A stretch of 8,201 nucleotides of DNA from Oscillibacter sp. (GCA_017447005.1 JAFSOM010000169.1:1-8201), one strand, 5' to 3'; positions 1 to 6,967 are shown, numbered from the stretch's first letter. Notes: generated by a model not told the origin, from the sequence alone. A program made the numbers and translations.

Positions 1-28
1 ACCTTCCCCCGTTCCGGGGGAAGGGCAA
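1..28 (-). repeat. Edge-truncated inverted copy of hairpin repeat (copy C)
   Basis: Positions 2-11 (CCTTCCCCCG) and 15-24 (CGGGGGAAGG) form a perfect 10-bp stem with a 3-base loop. This is the same stem as in the copies at 107-166 and 6836-6895, with a different loop. Read on the minus strand, the bases before the stem (TCAAGTTTGCCC) closely match those before the stem in the copy at 6836 (TCAAGTCTGTCC). The base after it, T, matches the first base of the second part of the element. So this is probably a minus-strand copy whose second hairpin lies beyond the window edge. A shortened plus-strand copy that lost the second hairpin is the alternative. Confidence 0.7.
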
Positions 29-42
29 ACTTGAAAGCGTTT

Positions 43-201
43 GCGTTTAAATTTTCCCGCGCAAGTGGCGATTTTCTCGAATCTCTCATGAAAAACGTTG
101 CAAATTTGTCCTTCCCCCGTCTACGGGGGAAGGTGGCGCGCAGCGCCGGATGAGGGCAAATTTTATGCGTCTTTTTTTACTTGCCCACGAAAATTTTACG
201 C
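43..201. repeat. Degenerate inverted AT-rich arms around repeat copy A
   Basis: The 23 bases at 43-65 and the reverse complement of the 22 bases at 180-201 align with about 18 matches. They share GCGT, AAATTTTC and GCAAG in order, so an imperfect inverted repeat encloses the hairpin element at 107-166. The similarity appears to go on outward: 25-33 reads GCAAACTTG, and the reverse complement near 220-232 contains CGAAACTTG. The arms look like the AT-rich leaders of two repeat copies lying head to head, not transposon ends. No target-site duplication was seen. Confidence 0.4.
107..166 (+). repeat. Intergenic two-hairpin repeat, copy A
   Basis: This 60-base unit matches 6836-6895 at 59 of 60 positions; the only difference is A160 against G6889. 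It folds into two hairpins. The first has an 11-bp stem, 110-120 with 123-133, and is GC-rich (CCTTCCCCCGT / ACGGGGGAAGG). The second has a 5-bp stem, GGCGC 135-139 with GCGCC 143-147. A single-stranded tail GGATGAGGGCAA follows. It contains no open reading frame worth calling. The size, the intergenic location and the near identity fit a REP/MITE-like interspersed repeat. Neither its mobility nor any function can be seen from the sequence. Confidence 0.85.
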
Positions 202-270
202 ATATCGCGCATACGTTTTCTTGACAAGTTTCGCGCCAAGCCGGGAAAACGCCCCATAAAAACACGTTGA

Positions 271-315
271 CCACGGACAACTTGCCCCGCACATGGCAAA
301 TGTTCCGTGGTTTTT
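271..315. terminator. Terminator-like hairpin downstream of the SNF2 gene
   Basis: CCACGGA at 271-277 pairs with TCCGTGG at 304-310, and TTGCC at 282-286 pairs with GGCAA at 295-299, separated by a 4 x 4 internal loop. The plus strand has TTTTT right after the stem (311-315). On the minus strand, the direction of the SNF2 gene, the nearest T-run (265-261 read in reverse) begins about eight bases past the stem. It may therefore act in both directions, better on the plus strand. It lies 27 bases past the SNF2 stop codon, which makes it the best terminator candidate for that gene. Confidence 0.45.
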
Positions 316-336
316 CATATTCCCCGCCGGAGCGCC

Positions 337-3300
337 TCATTCCAGCAGTTCGAGCAGTTCCTCGTTGGAGAGGCTGAACAAAGATTCGCTTTCGCCGGAC
401 AAAATCGCGTCCGCAAGGTCTTTTTTGGCTTCCTGCATGGCCAGTATTTTTTCCTCAATCGTGCCCTTGACAATCATCCGGTACACGGTCACTTGGTTTC
501 TCTGCCCGATTCTGTGGGCGCGGTCGGTGGCCTGATTCTGCGCGGCTACATTCCACCATGGGTCGTAGTGTATCACGACATCCGCCCCCGTGAGATTCAA
601 GCCAGTGCCCCCGGCTTTCAGGGAAATCAGAAACACGGGCGTCTCGTCCTCATTGAAGGCCTTGACCAAACGGATACGCTGTTCTTTCGGCGTGGCCCCG
701 ACGATTTTGTAATAGGGTATCCGCTCTTTGTTCAAATCCTCTTCCAGCAGGGAGAGCATGGAAGTGAACTGGGAGAAAATCAGCATACGGTGTCCGCCGC
801 CCATCGCGCTCTGTACGAGTTCCATACAGGCGGCGCGTTTGGCGCTTCCGCCGCTGTAGTCCTCGAAAATCAAAGCGGGGTCGCAGCAGATTTGACGGAT
901 ACGCATTAGCTCCGCGAAAATCCGCATACGCTCTTCGCCGGTCTGCCCGGACTGCGCAATCATCTGTTTCATGCGCACAACCTGACCGTCGTAGACTTTG
1001 CGCTGTTCGCTCTCAAAACGGGAGTAACGCACCTCTTCCAGCTTCGGCGGCAAATCTTTCAGCACGTCGGATTTGAGCCGACGGAGGATAAACGGCGCCG
1101 TCATGCGCTTGAGACGTTCCACGGGCGCGGGTTCGTGATTTTTCGTGATGGGCGTCTCGAACTTTCGCAGAAATTCGGGGTAACTATAGAGGAATCCGGG
1201 CATCAGGAAGTCAAAAATACTCCACAACTCCGCCAGACGGTTTTCGATGGGCGTACCCGTAAGAGCAAGGCGCGTCCGGGCCTGTACCACCTTGACGGCC
1301 TTGGTCATGCCCGCCTTTTGATTCTTGATATACTGCGCCTCGTCGAGAATCATGACGGAGAAACGCAGTTTTTCATAGGCGGCGATGTCCTGACGGAGCA
1401 GGTCGTAACTGGTAATATAGGCGTCAATGTCGGCGTTTTCTTCGAGGGCGTCGGCGAGATAGGACTTTCGCACGGGAGCGGGTCCCGCCACGGGGAGTAC
1501 GTTCAGGGACGGCGCGAAATGCTGAAACTCTTCCTGCCAGTTATAGACCAGCGACGCGGGACAGACAATCAGGCTTGGGCCGGAGTCGCCGGATTCCTTG
1601 ACGGCCTGTAAAAACGTAATGGCCTGCAACGTCTTTCCGAGGCCCATTTCATCGGCGAGAATGCCGCCAAACCCGGCGGCGGCAAGCGTGCGGAGCCACT
1701 TGTAGCCGTAGACCTGATAGGGGCGGAGAATGTCGGCCTGCGCGGCGGGGACTTCATAATCCGCGTCGCGGATAGTGCGGAAACCGCGAAGAAGCGCCCT
1801 GTAAGTGCGGTCACGATTGGAGGCCAGCTCGTGATGTTTTTCCAGCATGGTGTCCAGATAGAGGGCGCGGAAGAGCGGCAGTTCGATATGCCCTCGTATG
1901 ACCTCCTCCGCCGACAAATTCAGCTCTTTCATCATGGCATCCAGCGACGCGAACTGGTCGTCGCCGGAGAGGTTGAGGAAGTCGCCGTTTTTGAGACGGT
2001 GAAAGGTTTTCTTGCGGCGGTAGCTTTCCAGCACGTCCAGCAATTCCCGCGGGGGGATGTCTTTGGACAATACGGAGATGTCAAGAAGCCCGCTCTCGAC
2101 GGAGACGCCGACGTGAATCGGGGGTACGGAGCGCGTCACGCAACGCAAAAAGGCGGCGCTTCCCTGCACTTCCCCATAGCGCGAGAGTTCCGGCGCGCCT
2201 TCGGTCAGGATACGGTAAAGCGCGTCCTCCGACGGGTCGCTGTGATACGTGCGGGTTTTCTCGTCAAAGAGGGGGAAATAGCGGAGAATGGCTTTTTCAA
2301 CGCGGGATTCCTGCAAGCCGTCAAAGTAGTCTCCGGGCGCGGCGGCGCGGGGCAGTTGACGCGGTTCGCCGTCGCCGTAGGTCACGAACTCTTCAAGAAA
2401 ACAATCGCTCTCCAAGTCAATGCGGAACAAAAACGCAGGTTCGGGCGGCAGTACGGCCTCCGCTTCCTTTTCGCAGTGGTCGACGAACTCGATATAGGGC
2501 GATTCCAGCAGACGGGGCGCCACGCGGTAATAGAACTCCGCCAGACGGCTTTGCCCGACAAGAAAGCGGATGTCCCCGGACGCGTTCACGGCGGATTGGA
2601 ACGGGCGGAGCGCGGACGTTTCCTCTTTCGTCAGGCGGCTGAGGCTTTGCGCGTTGAGCAGATACGTGTCGGAACTGCCTTTGAGCATGACGGGCATATG
2701 ACCCGTGACGGCAATGCCGAGAAACTTTCCGTTGGCGTCGGCGAGGCGCCGGGACGTGAGCCGGATTTTCATGTCCGCGTGGCCCACTTGTATCGCGGAG
2801 GTTTGTTTCCGGGCGCGGTCGGTAAATTCGCATGAGGAGCCGTCCGCCATTTCATAGAAGCGGTCAAGCGCGGCGCCTTTGAGCGTGTCCTGATGGAGTA
2901 CGTTAATCGTGGCGGGGGCGTTCCAATAGTTGTAAGTCCGCGCCTGCAGACGGTCGTTGACAATATCCGTCTCGCTGATACGCCGTTGGATGAACGTCAG
3001 CCAGCGGAGGCTCTCCTCCGTGAAGGTCATCGCGGAGAAATCCACTTGAAGCGTTTTACTGAATGAAAACGGCTGTTCTTTTTCCACCGCCTCCGCGAAC
3101 TCCCGCAGATTTTTCAGGATGATAAACTTTTTATCGTTCACGCTGACTTTAAAGGAGAGTTTCGCCTCTCCCGCGTCAAAGGTAATCCGGGGCAGAAGGG
3201 TCACGCACGGCGTTTTCACGGATTCGGCGGCGGAAGTTTCCGCCTGTTCGGGCGCGGACTGCGCGGCGTCCATGGCAAGGAAAAACTCTTCGGCGGCGCG

Positions 3301-4170
3301 GTCGGTGGCGTCGCCGGGGTTCTCCCGGTCAATGTAGTCCTGCGTATGCTGAAGCAAAGCAAGCTCATGTTCGCACAGCGGGATGTCGGGGGTATCGCGG
3401 TAATAGAAGTTCCGGCAGTCGCAACGGTGGCTCAGGAGCGCGTGAAACGACAGCGCGACGCTTGTCGACTGACGTTCCAGCGCGTCGGATACTTCCGCGC
3501 TGACCGATAGCGCCTGCTGTCCGTCGTCGGCGTAGATAATTTTCGGCGCGTCCATCTTCACCGCGCCGTCTTGGAGAATCTCCCGGGCGCGGCGGAGCGC
3601 GTACAGGCTCGCGGTACAGTTTCCCACGGCGCGGCGCACCTGAAAATAAGGCGGCGTCCCGAGGGCCTCACGCGGAGGGAAAAACGAAACCGCGTCCATT
3701 TGAATACTGCCTTCCTCTTTCTTGCGTTCCTCCCGGCGGGCGCGTTCCTGTTGTATTTTGCGCTCTTCGCGCTCTCTGCGCATACGCGCCGCGGATTCCT
3801 CTTTCGTCTCGCGGAAACGCCACGGGCCGCGCCGCCGTTCCCATAACAGGAGAAGCGCGGCCTCATGGACGCATGGCGCGGCGGACTTTTCGGACTTGTC
3901 AGCGCGGCAACTGCACGAAAAATCTTCGGGGTTCCAATCCTCGGAACAGGAAGTCGGGGCGTTGCGAATCAAAGCGCGGCCCATCGCGGCGCCCTGTCCG
4001 ATAATGGCGAGGGCGTCGCGTTCCGTGCAACTGAAGCTCTCGTACTGATGAAGGGTGATTAACTCCCACGCTTTTTTCAAAACGGGTTCGCTAAAGAATC
4101 CTCTCCACTCCTTCAGGCATTCCGCCGGGGCGGGCGTATTGGAGCCAACAGGTTTGAGACGTTGTTTCAT
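337..4170 (-). CDS. SNF2-family DNA-dependent ATPase with two SWIM zinc fingers
   Basis: The 1,277-residue protein is a Swi2/Snf2 ATP-driven DNA translocase, probably remodelling protein-DNA complexes in the cytoplasm. A SWIM motif CxCx(11)CxH lies at C86, C88, C100 and H102, followed by a highly charged Arg/Glu stretch, probably coiled coil (about 110-155). A second CxCx(13)CxH lies at C250, C252, C266 and H268. The middle region (about 570-790) resembles the bacterial SNF2-associated domain. The ATPase core has DEMGLGKT with Lys846, DEAQ at 943-946, LTGTPIENR, SQFTS, KAGGTGLNLTGAD and the arginine-finger motif ATDRAHRIGQ. I chose the ATG at 4170 because AAAGGA lies 7 bases upstream. An in-frame ATG at 4203 has no Shine-Dalgarno sequence and sits in a hairpin loop. 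The start is 52 bases after the upstream DUF362 gene on the same strand, so co-transcription is likely. The family is sure; the cellular target is unknown. Confidence 0.95.
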   Translation of the reverse strand: MKQRLKPVGSNTPAPAECLKEWRGFFSEPVLKKAWELITLHQYESFSCTERDALAIIGQGAAMGRALIRNAPTSCSEDWNPEDFSCSCRADKSEKSAAPCVHEAALLLLWERRRGPWRFRETKEESAARMRREREERKIQQERARREERKKEEGSIQMDAVSFFPPREALGTPPYFQVRRAVGNCTASLYALRRAREILQDGAVKMDAPKIIYADDGQQALSVSAEVSDALERQSTSVALSFHALLSHRCDCRNFYYRDTPDIPLCEHELALLQHTQDYIDRENPGDATDRAAEEFFLAMDAAQSAPEQAETSAAESVKTPCVTLLPRITFDAGEAKLSFKVSVNDKKFIILKNLREFAEAVEKEQPFSFSKTLQVDFSAMTFTEESLRWLTFIQRRISETDIVNDRLQARTYNYWNAPATINVLHQDTLKGAALDRFYEMADGSSCEFTDRARKQTSAIQVGHADMKIRLTSRRLADANGKFLGIAVTGHMPVMLKGSSDTYLLNAQSLSRLTKEETSALRPFQSAVNASGDIRFLVGQSRLAEFYYRVAPRLLESPYIEFVDHCEKEAEAVLPPEPAFLFRIDLESDCFLEEFVTYGDGEPRQLPRAAAPGDYFDGLQESRVEKAILRYFPLFDEKTRTYHSDPSEDALYRILTEGAPELSRYGEVQGSAAFLRCVTRSVPPIHVGVSVESGLLDISVLSKDIPPRELLDVLESYRRKKTFHRLKNGDFLNLSGDDQFASLDAMMKELNLSAEEVIRGHIELPLFRALYLDTMLEKHHELASNRDRTYRALLRGFRTIRDADYEVPAAQADILRPYQVYGYKWLRTLAAAGFGGILADEMGLGKTLQAITFLQAVKESGDSGPSLIVCPASLVYNWQEEFQHFAPSLNVLPVAGPAPVRKSYLADALEENADIDAYITSYDLLRQDIAAYEKLRFSVMILDEAQYIKNQKAGMTKAVKVVQARTRLALTGTPIENRLAELWSIFDFLMPGFLYSYPEFLRKFETPITKNHEPAPVERLKRMTAPFILRRLKSDVLKDLPPKLEEVRYSRFESEQRKVYDGQVVRMKQMIAQSGQTGEERMRIFAELMRIRQICCDPALIFEDYSGGSAKRAACMELVQSAMGGGHRMLIFSQFTSMLSLLEEDLNKERIPYYKIVGATPKEQRIRLVKAFNEDETPVFLISLKAGGTGLNLTGADVVIHYDPWWNVAAQNQATDRAHRIGQRNQVTVYRMIVKGTIEEKILAMQEAKKDLADAILSGESESLFSLSNEELLELLE

Positions 4171-4186
4171 GGAGGCGTCCTTTCCG

Positions 4187-4217
4187 ACTGTAGCCGCTTC
4201 CATGAAGCGGAAACAGT
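4187..4217 (-). promoter_or_regulatory. Intercistronic hairpin between the DUF362 and SNF2 genes
   Basis: ACTGT (4187-4191) and CCGCTT (4194-4199) pair with AAGCGG (4205-4210) and ACAGT (4213-4217), with a 2 x 2 internal loop and the five-base loop CCATG. The hairpin starts 5 bases after the DUF362 stop codon in transcript order and ends 3 bases before the SNF2 Shine-Dalgarno sequence. No T-run follows on the minus strand, so it is not a standard terminator. Possible roles are partial attenuation, an mRNA processing site or protection of the upstream message. The unused in-frame ATG at 4203 lies in the loop. Confidence 0.5.
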
Positions 4218-4222
4218 CTGTT

Positions 4223-5116
4223 TTACAGGGTAATCAGCTCATATTCGCGGGAACCGAATCCGAGTTCGGCGGCGGCCTCAATGGTATGCATGCCGTGACG
4301 CGATTCCACGCGTTCAAGGAAATGCGCCTGACCGGGGTCGTCCTTGGCGGCGTAAACCAAATCAATACAGGCTTGGTCAATGGCGACGGGGTCGAGGGAA
4401 GAGAGAATGCCAATATCTTTCATGCAGGGGTCTTCCGCCACGGCGCAACAATCGCAGTCCACGGACAGATTTTTCATGACGTTGACAAACGCGATTTTCC
4501 CTTTGAAATGCTCCACAACGGTAAACGCGGCGTCAGCCATAGCCTCACAAAAAGCGTCCTGTTCGGCGTGCTCGTCCCACGTTTTTACATTGTTGTCGGT
4601 GCGCCCGCCGGAGTGAATGAGGGCCTTTCCGGCGCGGGACGCGCAACCGATAGAGAGTTGTTTCAGCGCGCCGCCGTAGCCGCCCATGGGATGTCCCTTG
4701 AAGTGCGCGAGGACAAGCATGGAATCATAGTTGAGAATGTTCTTACCGACGGTATTGGTTTTGAGAATCTTTCCGTTTTGCACGGGCCAGACAATATCCG
4801 GGCCTTCGGCGTCCATCAGGTCGACGTGGAACAGGCGATTCCAGCCGTGGTACTCAATCAGTTTGCGGTGTTCGTCGGTGTAGTCCCGGACGCCGCCGAA
4901 CGCCTTGCCGTAAGCGGTATTGCACTCGACGATAGTTCCGTTGACGGTTTCGACCATCGGTTTCCAGAAGTCGGGGCGCAGGAAATTCTGATTGCCCTTT
5001 TCGCCGGAGTGGACTTTCACGGCGACTTTCCCGGGCAGTTCCACGCCTAAAGCGCGGTACATCTCCACGACTTTTTCCGGCGTGATGTCCTTGGAGAAAT
5101 AAACTTTCGATTTCAT
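4223..5116 (-). CDS. DUF362 domain-containing protein with a cysteine cluster
   Basis: This 297-residue protein has the conserved core of the DUF362 family: KVAVKVHSGEKGN near 30-42, CNTAYG at 65-70, FKGHPMGGYGGALKQLSIGC at 139-158, and a C-terminal LDPVAIDQACIDLV at 241-254. Cysteines C221-x-C223-C224-x(6)-C231 form a cluster that could bind a metal or an Fe-S centre. The usual four-cysteine ferredoxin spacing CxxCxxCxxxC is absent. No signal peptide or membrane segment is visible, so a cytoplasmic location is expected. The family's biochemical role is not established; members are often annotated as Fe-S cluster-binding proteins. The start at 5116 is set by AGGAGG at 5125-5130, 8 bases upstream. 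An upstream ATG at 5206 would lie within the promoter and is rejected. It is the first gene of the unit that continues into the SNF2 gene. Confidence 0.9.
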   Translation of the reverse strand: MKSKVYFSKDITPEKVVEMYRALGVELPGKVAVKVHSGEKGNQNFLRPDFWKPMVETVNGTIVECNTAYGKAFGGVRDYTDEHRKLIEYHGWNRLFHVDLMDAEGPDIVWPVQNGKILKTNTVGKNILNYDSMLVLAHFKGHPMGGYGGALKQLSIGCASRAGKALIHSGGRTDNNVKTWDEHAEQDAFCEAMADAAFTVVEHFKGKIAFVNVMKNLSVDCDCCAVAEDPCMKDIGILSSLDPVAIDQACIDLVYAAKDDPGQAHFLERVESRHGMHTIEAAAELGFGSREYELITL

Positions 5117-5166
5117 GCGTACAGCCTCCTTGAAAAGATGATAGCCGCAAGCGGCGGACTTCAAAA

Positions 5167-5194
5167 TCCCGGACGCTATTATAGCAGTCCGGGA
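5167..5194 (-). terminator. GC-rich palindrome: likely ABC-operon terminator overlapping a promoter
   Basis: TCCCGGAC (5167-5174) pairs perfectly with GTCCGGGA (5187-5194), and the inner GCTAT (5175-5179) pairs with ATAGC (5181-5185). That gives a 13-bp stem with a single bulged base. On the minus strand TTTT follows directly (5166-5163), so transcripts arriving from the ATPase gene at 5261 would meet a reasonable intrinsic terminator. The same bases contain the -10 box of the DUF362 promoter, so they could also be an operator. Transcripts starting from that promoter lack the left arm and could not form the hairpin. Confidence 0.55.
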
Positions 5195-5206
5195 CGAATT
5201 AGGCAA
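5178..5206 (-). promoter_or_regulatory. Sigma-A promoter of the DUF362-SNF2 unit
   Basis: On the minus strand, TTGCCT (-35, at 5206-5201) and a perfect TATAAT (-10, at 5183-5178) are separated by exactly 17 bases. TGC before the -10 gives a TGn extension. The predicted start is near 5171, leaving a leader of about 55 bases before the ATG at 5116. The leader contains a small hairpin, GCCGC/GCGGC (5144-5155), and the AGGAGG site. The -10 lies in the palindrome at 5167-5194. Confidence 0.8.
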
Positions 5207-5260
5207 CCCTTTTATTTGAAAAAAATCCGAATTTGCAGGACAGATTTGACAGGAAAGCGG

Positions 5261-6085
5261 TTAATTTTTCGCGTAATTCGCCAAAAATCGCCGGGTGCGC
5301 TCTTCCTTGGGGTGGTCAATGACTTCCCGGGGGTCGCCCTGTTCGACAATCAGGCCGCCGTCCATGAAAATCACGCGGTCGGCAACGTCCCGGGCGAACG
5401 CCATTTCATGCGTGACGATAATCATCGTGGTTTTCTGTTCGGCCAGATTCCGGATAACGCGCAACACTTCTCCGGTTAATTCCGGGTCAAGCGCCGAGGT
5501 GGGTTCGTCGAAACACAAGATGTCGGGGTGAAGCGCCAGCGCCCGCGCAATCGCCACGCGTTGCTGTTGACCGCCCGAAAGCTGATGGGGATAATGCGAG
5601 GCGCGGTCGGCGAGGCCCATTTGCGCGAGCAGTTCCTTGCCGGCCTCCCGGATAGCGTCCTTGGATTCGCCGCCGTTCTTTTTCGAGAGCAGTTCCCGCG
5701 CCAGCGTGACATTTTCCAGCGCGGTGTACTGCGGGAACAGGTTGAAGTTCTGAAAGACCAGTCCGAAGTGCAGACGCTTGGCGCGTATGGAGCGTTCGTC
5801 GTAAGAGGCGGCGTTCGCGGCGTCGAAGAGCGTTTCGCCCTTGACCGAAATTGAGCCGCTGTCGGGACGTTCCAGAAAGTTCAGACAGCGTAAGAGCGTC
5901 GTTTTGCCGCTTCCCGACGAGCCGATAATCGACAACGCCTGTCCCTGTCCCAAGGAAAAGCTGATGTCGTTCAGCACCCGCGTATGTTCAAAATGCTTTT
6001 CGAGATTCCGCACTTCCAGCACGGACGCGGTTTCGGGATTGGAATCGAGAGCCGGAGACGTTCCCGGATTTGACGTAACGGACAT
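5261..6085 (-). CDS. Polar amino acid ABC transporter, ATP-binding protein
   Basis: The 274-residue protein is the cytoplasmic ATPase that powers import of a polar amino acid (HisP/GlnQ family). It shows Walker A GSSGSGKTT at 55-63, a Q-loop with Gln112 (VFQNFNLFP), the signature LSGGQQQR at 169-176, Walker B ILCFDEP with Glu194 as catalytic base, the D-loop SALD, and the H-loop His226 (VTHEM). Length is slightly above the usual 240-250 because of about 20 extra N-terminal residues rich in Ser, Thr and Pro. The start at 6085 is chosen because AAGGGGG at 6094-6100 lies 8 bases upstream. That site overlaps the permease stop codon, suggesting coupled translation; a start at 6127 would overlap the permease. 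The permease lies 13 bases upstream on the same strand. The substrate cannot be read from this subunit. Confidence 0.96.
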   Translation of the reverse strand: MSVTSNPGTSPALDSNPETASVLEVRNLEKHFEHTRVLNDISFSLGQGQALSIIGSSGSGKTTLLRCLNFLERPDSGSISVKGETLFDAANAASYDERSIRAKRLHFGLVFQNFNLFPQYTALENVTLARELLSKKNGGESKDAIREAGKELLAQMGLADRASHYPHQLSGGQQQRVAIARALALHPDILCFDEPTSALDPELTGEVLRVIRNLAEQKTTMIIVTHEMAFARDVADRVIFMDGGLIVEQGDPREVIDHPKEERTRRFLANYAKN

Positions 6086-6098
6086 AAGCCGCGCCCCC

Positions 6099-6737
6099 TT
6101 ATTTGAAATAGTCAAGTTTTTCCTCAATCTTGCGGAACAGAATCGTCAGGCCGCCGTTGAAGATAAGGTAAAACAGTCCGGTATAGAACAGAGGCCAGAT
6201 GAGGCCCTTTTTCGTGTAGGATTCGCCAGTCCAGATGATTTCATAAACGCCGATGACGCGCACAAGGGCGGTATCTTTCACAAGCGTGATGAGTTCGTTT
6301 CCCATGGGCGGAATGATACGCTTAATGACTTGCAAAAGCGTGATACGGAAAAAAATCTGACTGGGCGTCATGCCGAGAACCTGTCCGGCCTCGTACTGTC
6401 CCCGCGGAACGGATTGAATCCCGCCGCGGTAAATTTCCGAGAAGTAGCAGGAATAGTTGATGACGAACGACAGTAACGCGGCGGTAAAGCGCGGGAGCAA
6501 CGGCAGATGAAAAAGTAAGCCGGGGCCGTAGAATACAATCAGGATTTGGAGCAGGAGCGGGGAGCCGCGAATAATCCATACAAACGTTTGCGTGAGGTAG
6601 CGCAACGGCGTAAACTTGCTCATGGAGCCGAAACTGACGACCAGTCCGAGCGGGAGCGAAAACAGGAGCGTCAGGAAGAAGAGTTTCAGCGTCATGCCGA
6701 AGCCTTCCAGCAGGGTTGTCGTGACAGTCAGAAGCAT
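6099..6737 (-). CDS. Polar amino acid ABC transporter, permease
   Basis: The 212-residue integral membrane protein forms the transport channel (HisM/GlnP family). Hydrophobic segments are visible near 15-37, 60-81, 85-103, 145-165 and 185-203. The family motif RGSPLLLQ is at 57-64, and the EAA loop that contacts the ATPase begins at E116 (EAGQVLGM). Downstream of it is the conserved PPMGNELITLVKDTALV. The length is normal for the family. Only one permease gene is present, so a homodimer is inferred. The start at 6737 follows AGAGGG with a 5-base gap. The ATPase gene follows after 13 bases. About 250 bases with a terminator and a repeat separate it from the upstream binding-protein gene. Confidence 0.96.
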   Translation of the reverse strand: MLLTVTTTLLEGFGMTLKLFFLTLLFSLPLGLVVSFGSMSKFTPLRYLTQTFVWIIRGSPLLLQILIVFYGPGLLFHLPLLPRFTAALLSFVINYSCYFSEIYRGGIQSVPRGQYEAGQVLGMTPSQIFFRITLLQVIKRIIPPMGNELITLVKDTALVRVIGVYEIIWTGESYTKKGLIWPLFYTGLFYLIFNGGLTILFRKIEEKLDYFK

Positions 6738-6835
6738 GGAATCCCTCTTTTCTTTGGTTTACGTTCGGGCGCGTTACAGGAAGGGAAAAAAGCGTCATAA
6801 AATTCGCAAGATTTTAATGATTACGCTGTCAAGTC

Positions 6836-6895
6836 TGTCCTTCCCCCGTCTACGGGGGAAGGTGGCGCGCAGCGCCGGATGAGGGCAAGTTTTAT
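6836..6895 (+). repeat. Intergenic two-hairpin repeat, copy B
   Basis: This copy matches the 60-base unit at 107-166 at 59 positions, in the same orientation and more than 6.6 kb away. Its left flank (6817-6835) also resembles the leader of the truncated copy at the window start: TCAAGTCTGTCC against TCAAGTTTGCCC. It lies in the spacer between the terminator of the binding-protein gene and the permease gene. Any read-through mRNA from the lipoprotein promoter would therefore carry its hairpins, read in the opposite sense. Confidence 0.85.
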
Positions 6896-6934
6896 TTCAC
6901 TTAACGCCTATGTCTTTCCGTTCATAACATGGAG

Positions 6935-6967
6935 AAAAACAGAGGGCCATTCGGAACGGCCCCCTGT
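6935..6967 (-). terminator. Intrinsic terminator after the binding-protein gene
   Basis: In transcript order, ACAGGGGGCC (6967-6958) pairs with GGCCCTCTGT (6948-6939) with one G-U wobble. Inner bases extend the stem and leave a very short loop. TTTTT (6939-6935) overlaps and follows the right arm. The hairpin starts 21 bases past the stop codon at 6989. It should stop most transcripts of the lipoprotein gene and let some read through into the permease and ATPase genes. Confidence 0.85.

Noticed and set aside
1..235. CRISPR-like array, suggested by repeated CCTTCCCCCG blocks
   Set aside because: The copies differ in orientation and spacing, and the third is 6.6 kb away. There are no regular spacers and no cas genes in view.
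1831..2835. Plus-strand open frame of about 334 codons
   Set aside because: It lies fully opposite the SNF2 gene, whose minus-strand frame carries recognised helicase and SNF2-associated sequence. The plus-strand translation matches no family I recognise; long antisense frames are expected in GC-rich coding DNA.
4055..5050. Plus-strand open frame of about 331 codons
   Set aside because: It is antisense to the DUF362 gene, which has clear family motifs, a ribosome binding site and a promoter. The plus frame has no recognisable domain.
5841..6476. Plus-strand open frame of about 211 codons over the ATPase-permease junction
   Set aside because: It lies opposite two well-supported transporter genes and has no recognised motif.
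6804..6832. Promoter for the permease gene with TTGACA at 6832-6827 on the minus strand
   Set aside because: The hexamer at 17-base spacing is TTGCGA, not a usable -10, and neighbouring spacings are no better.
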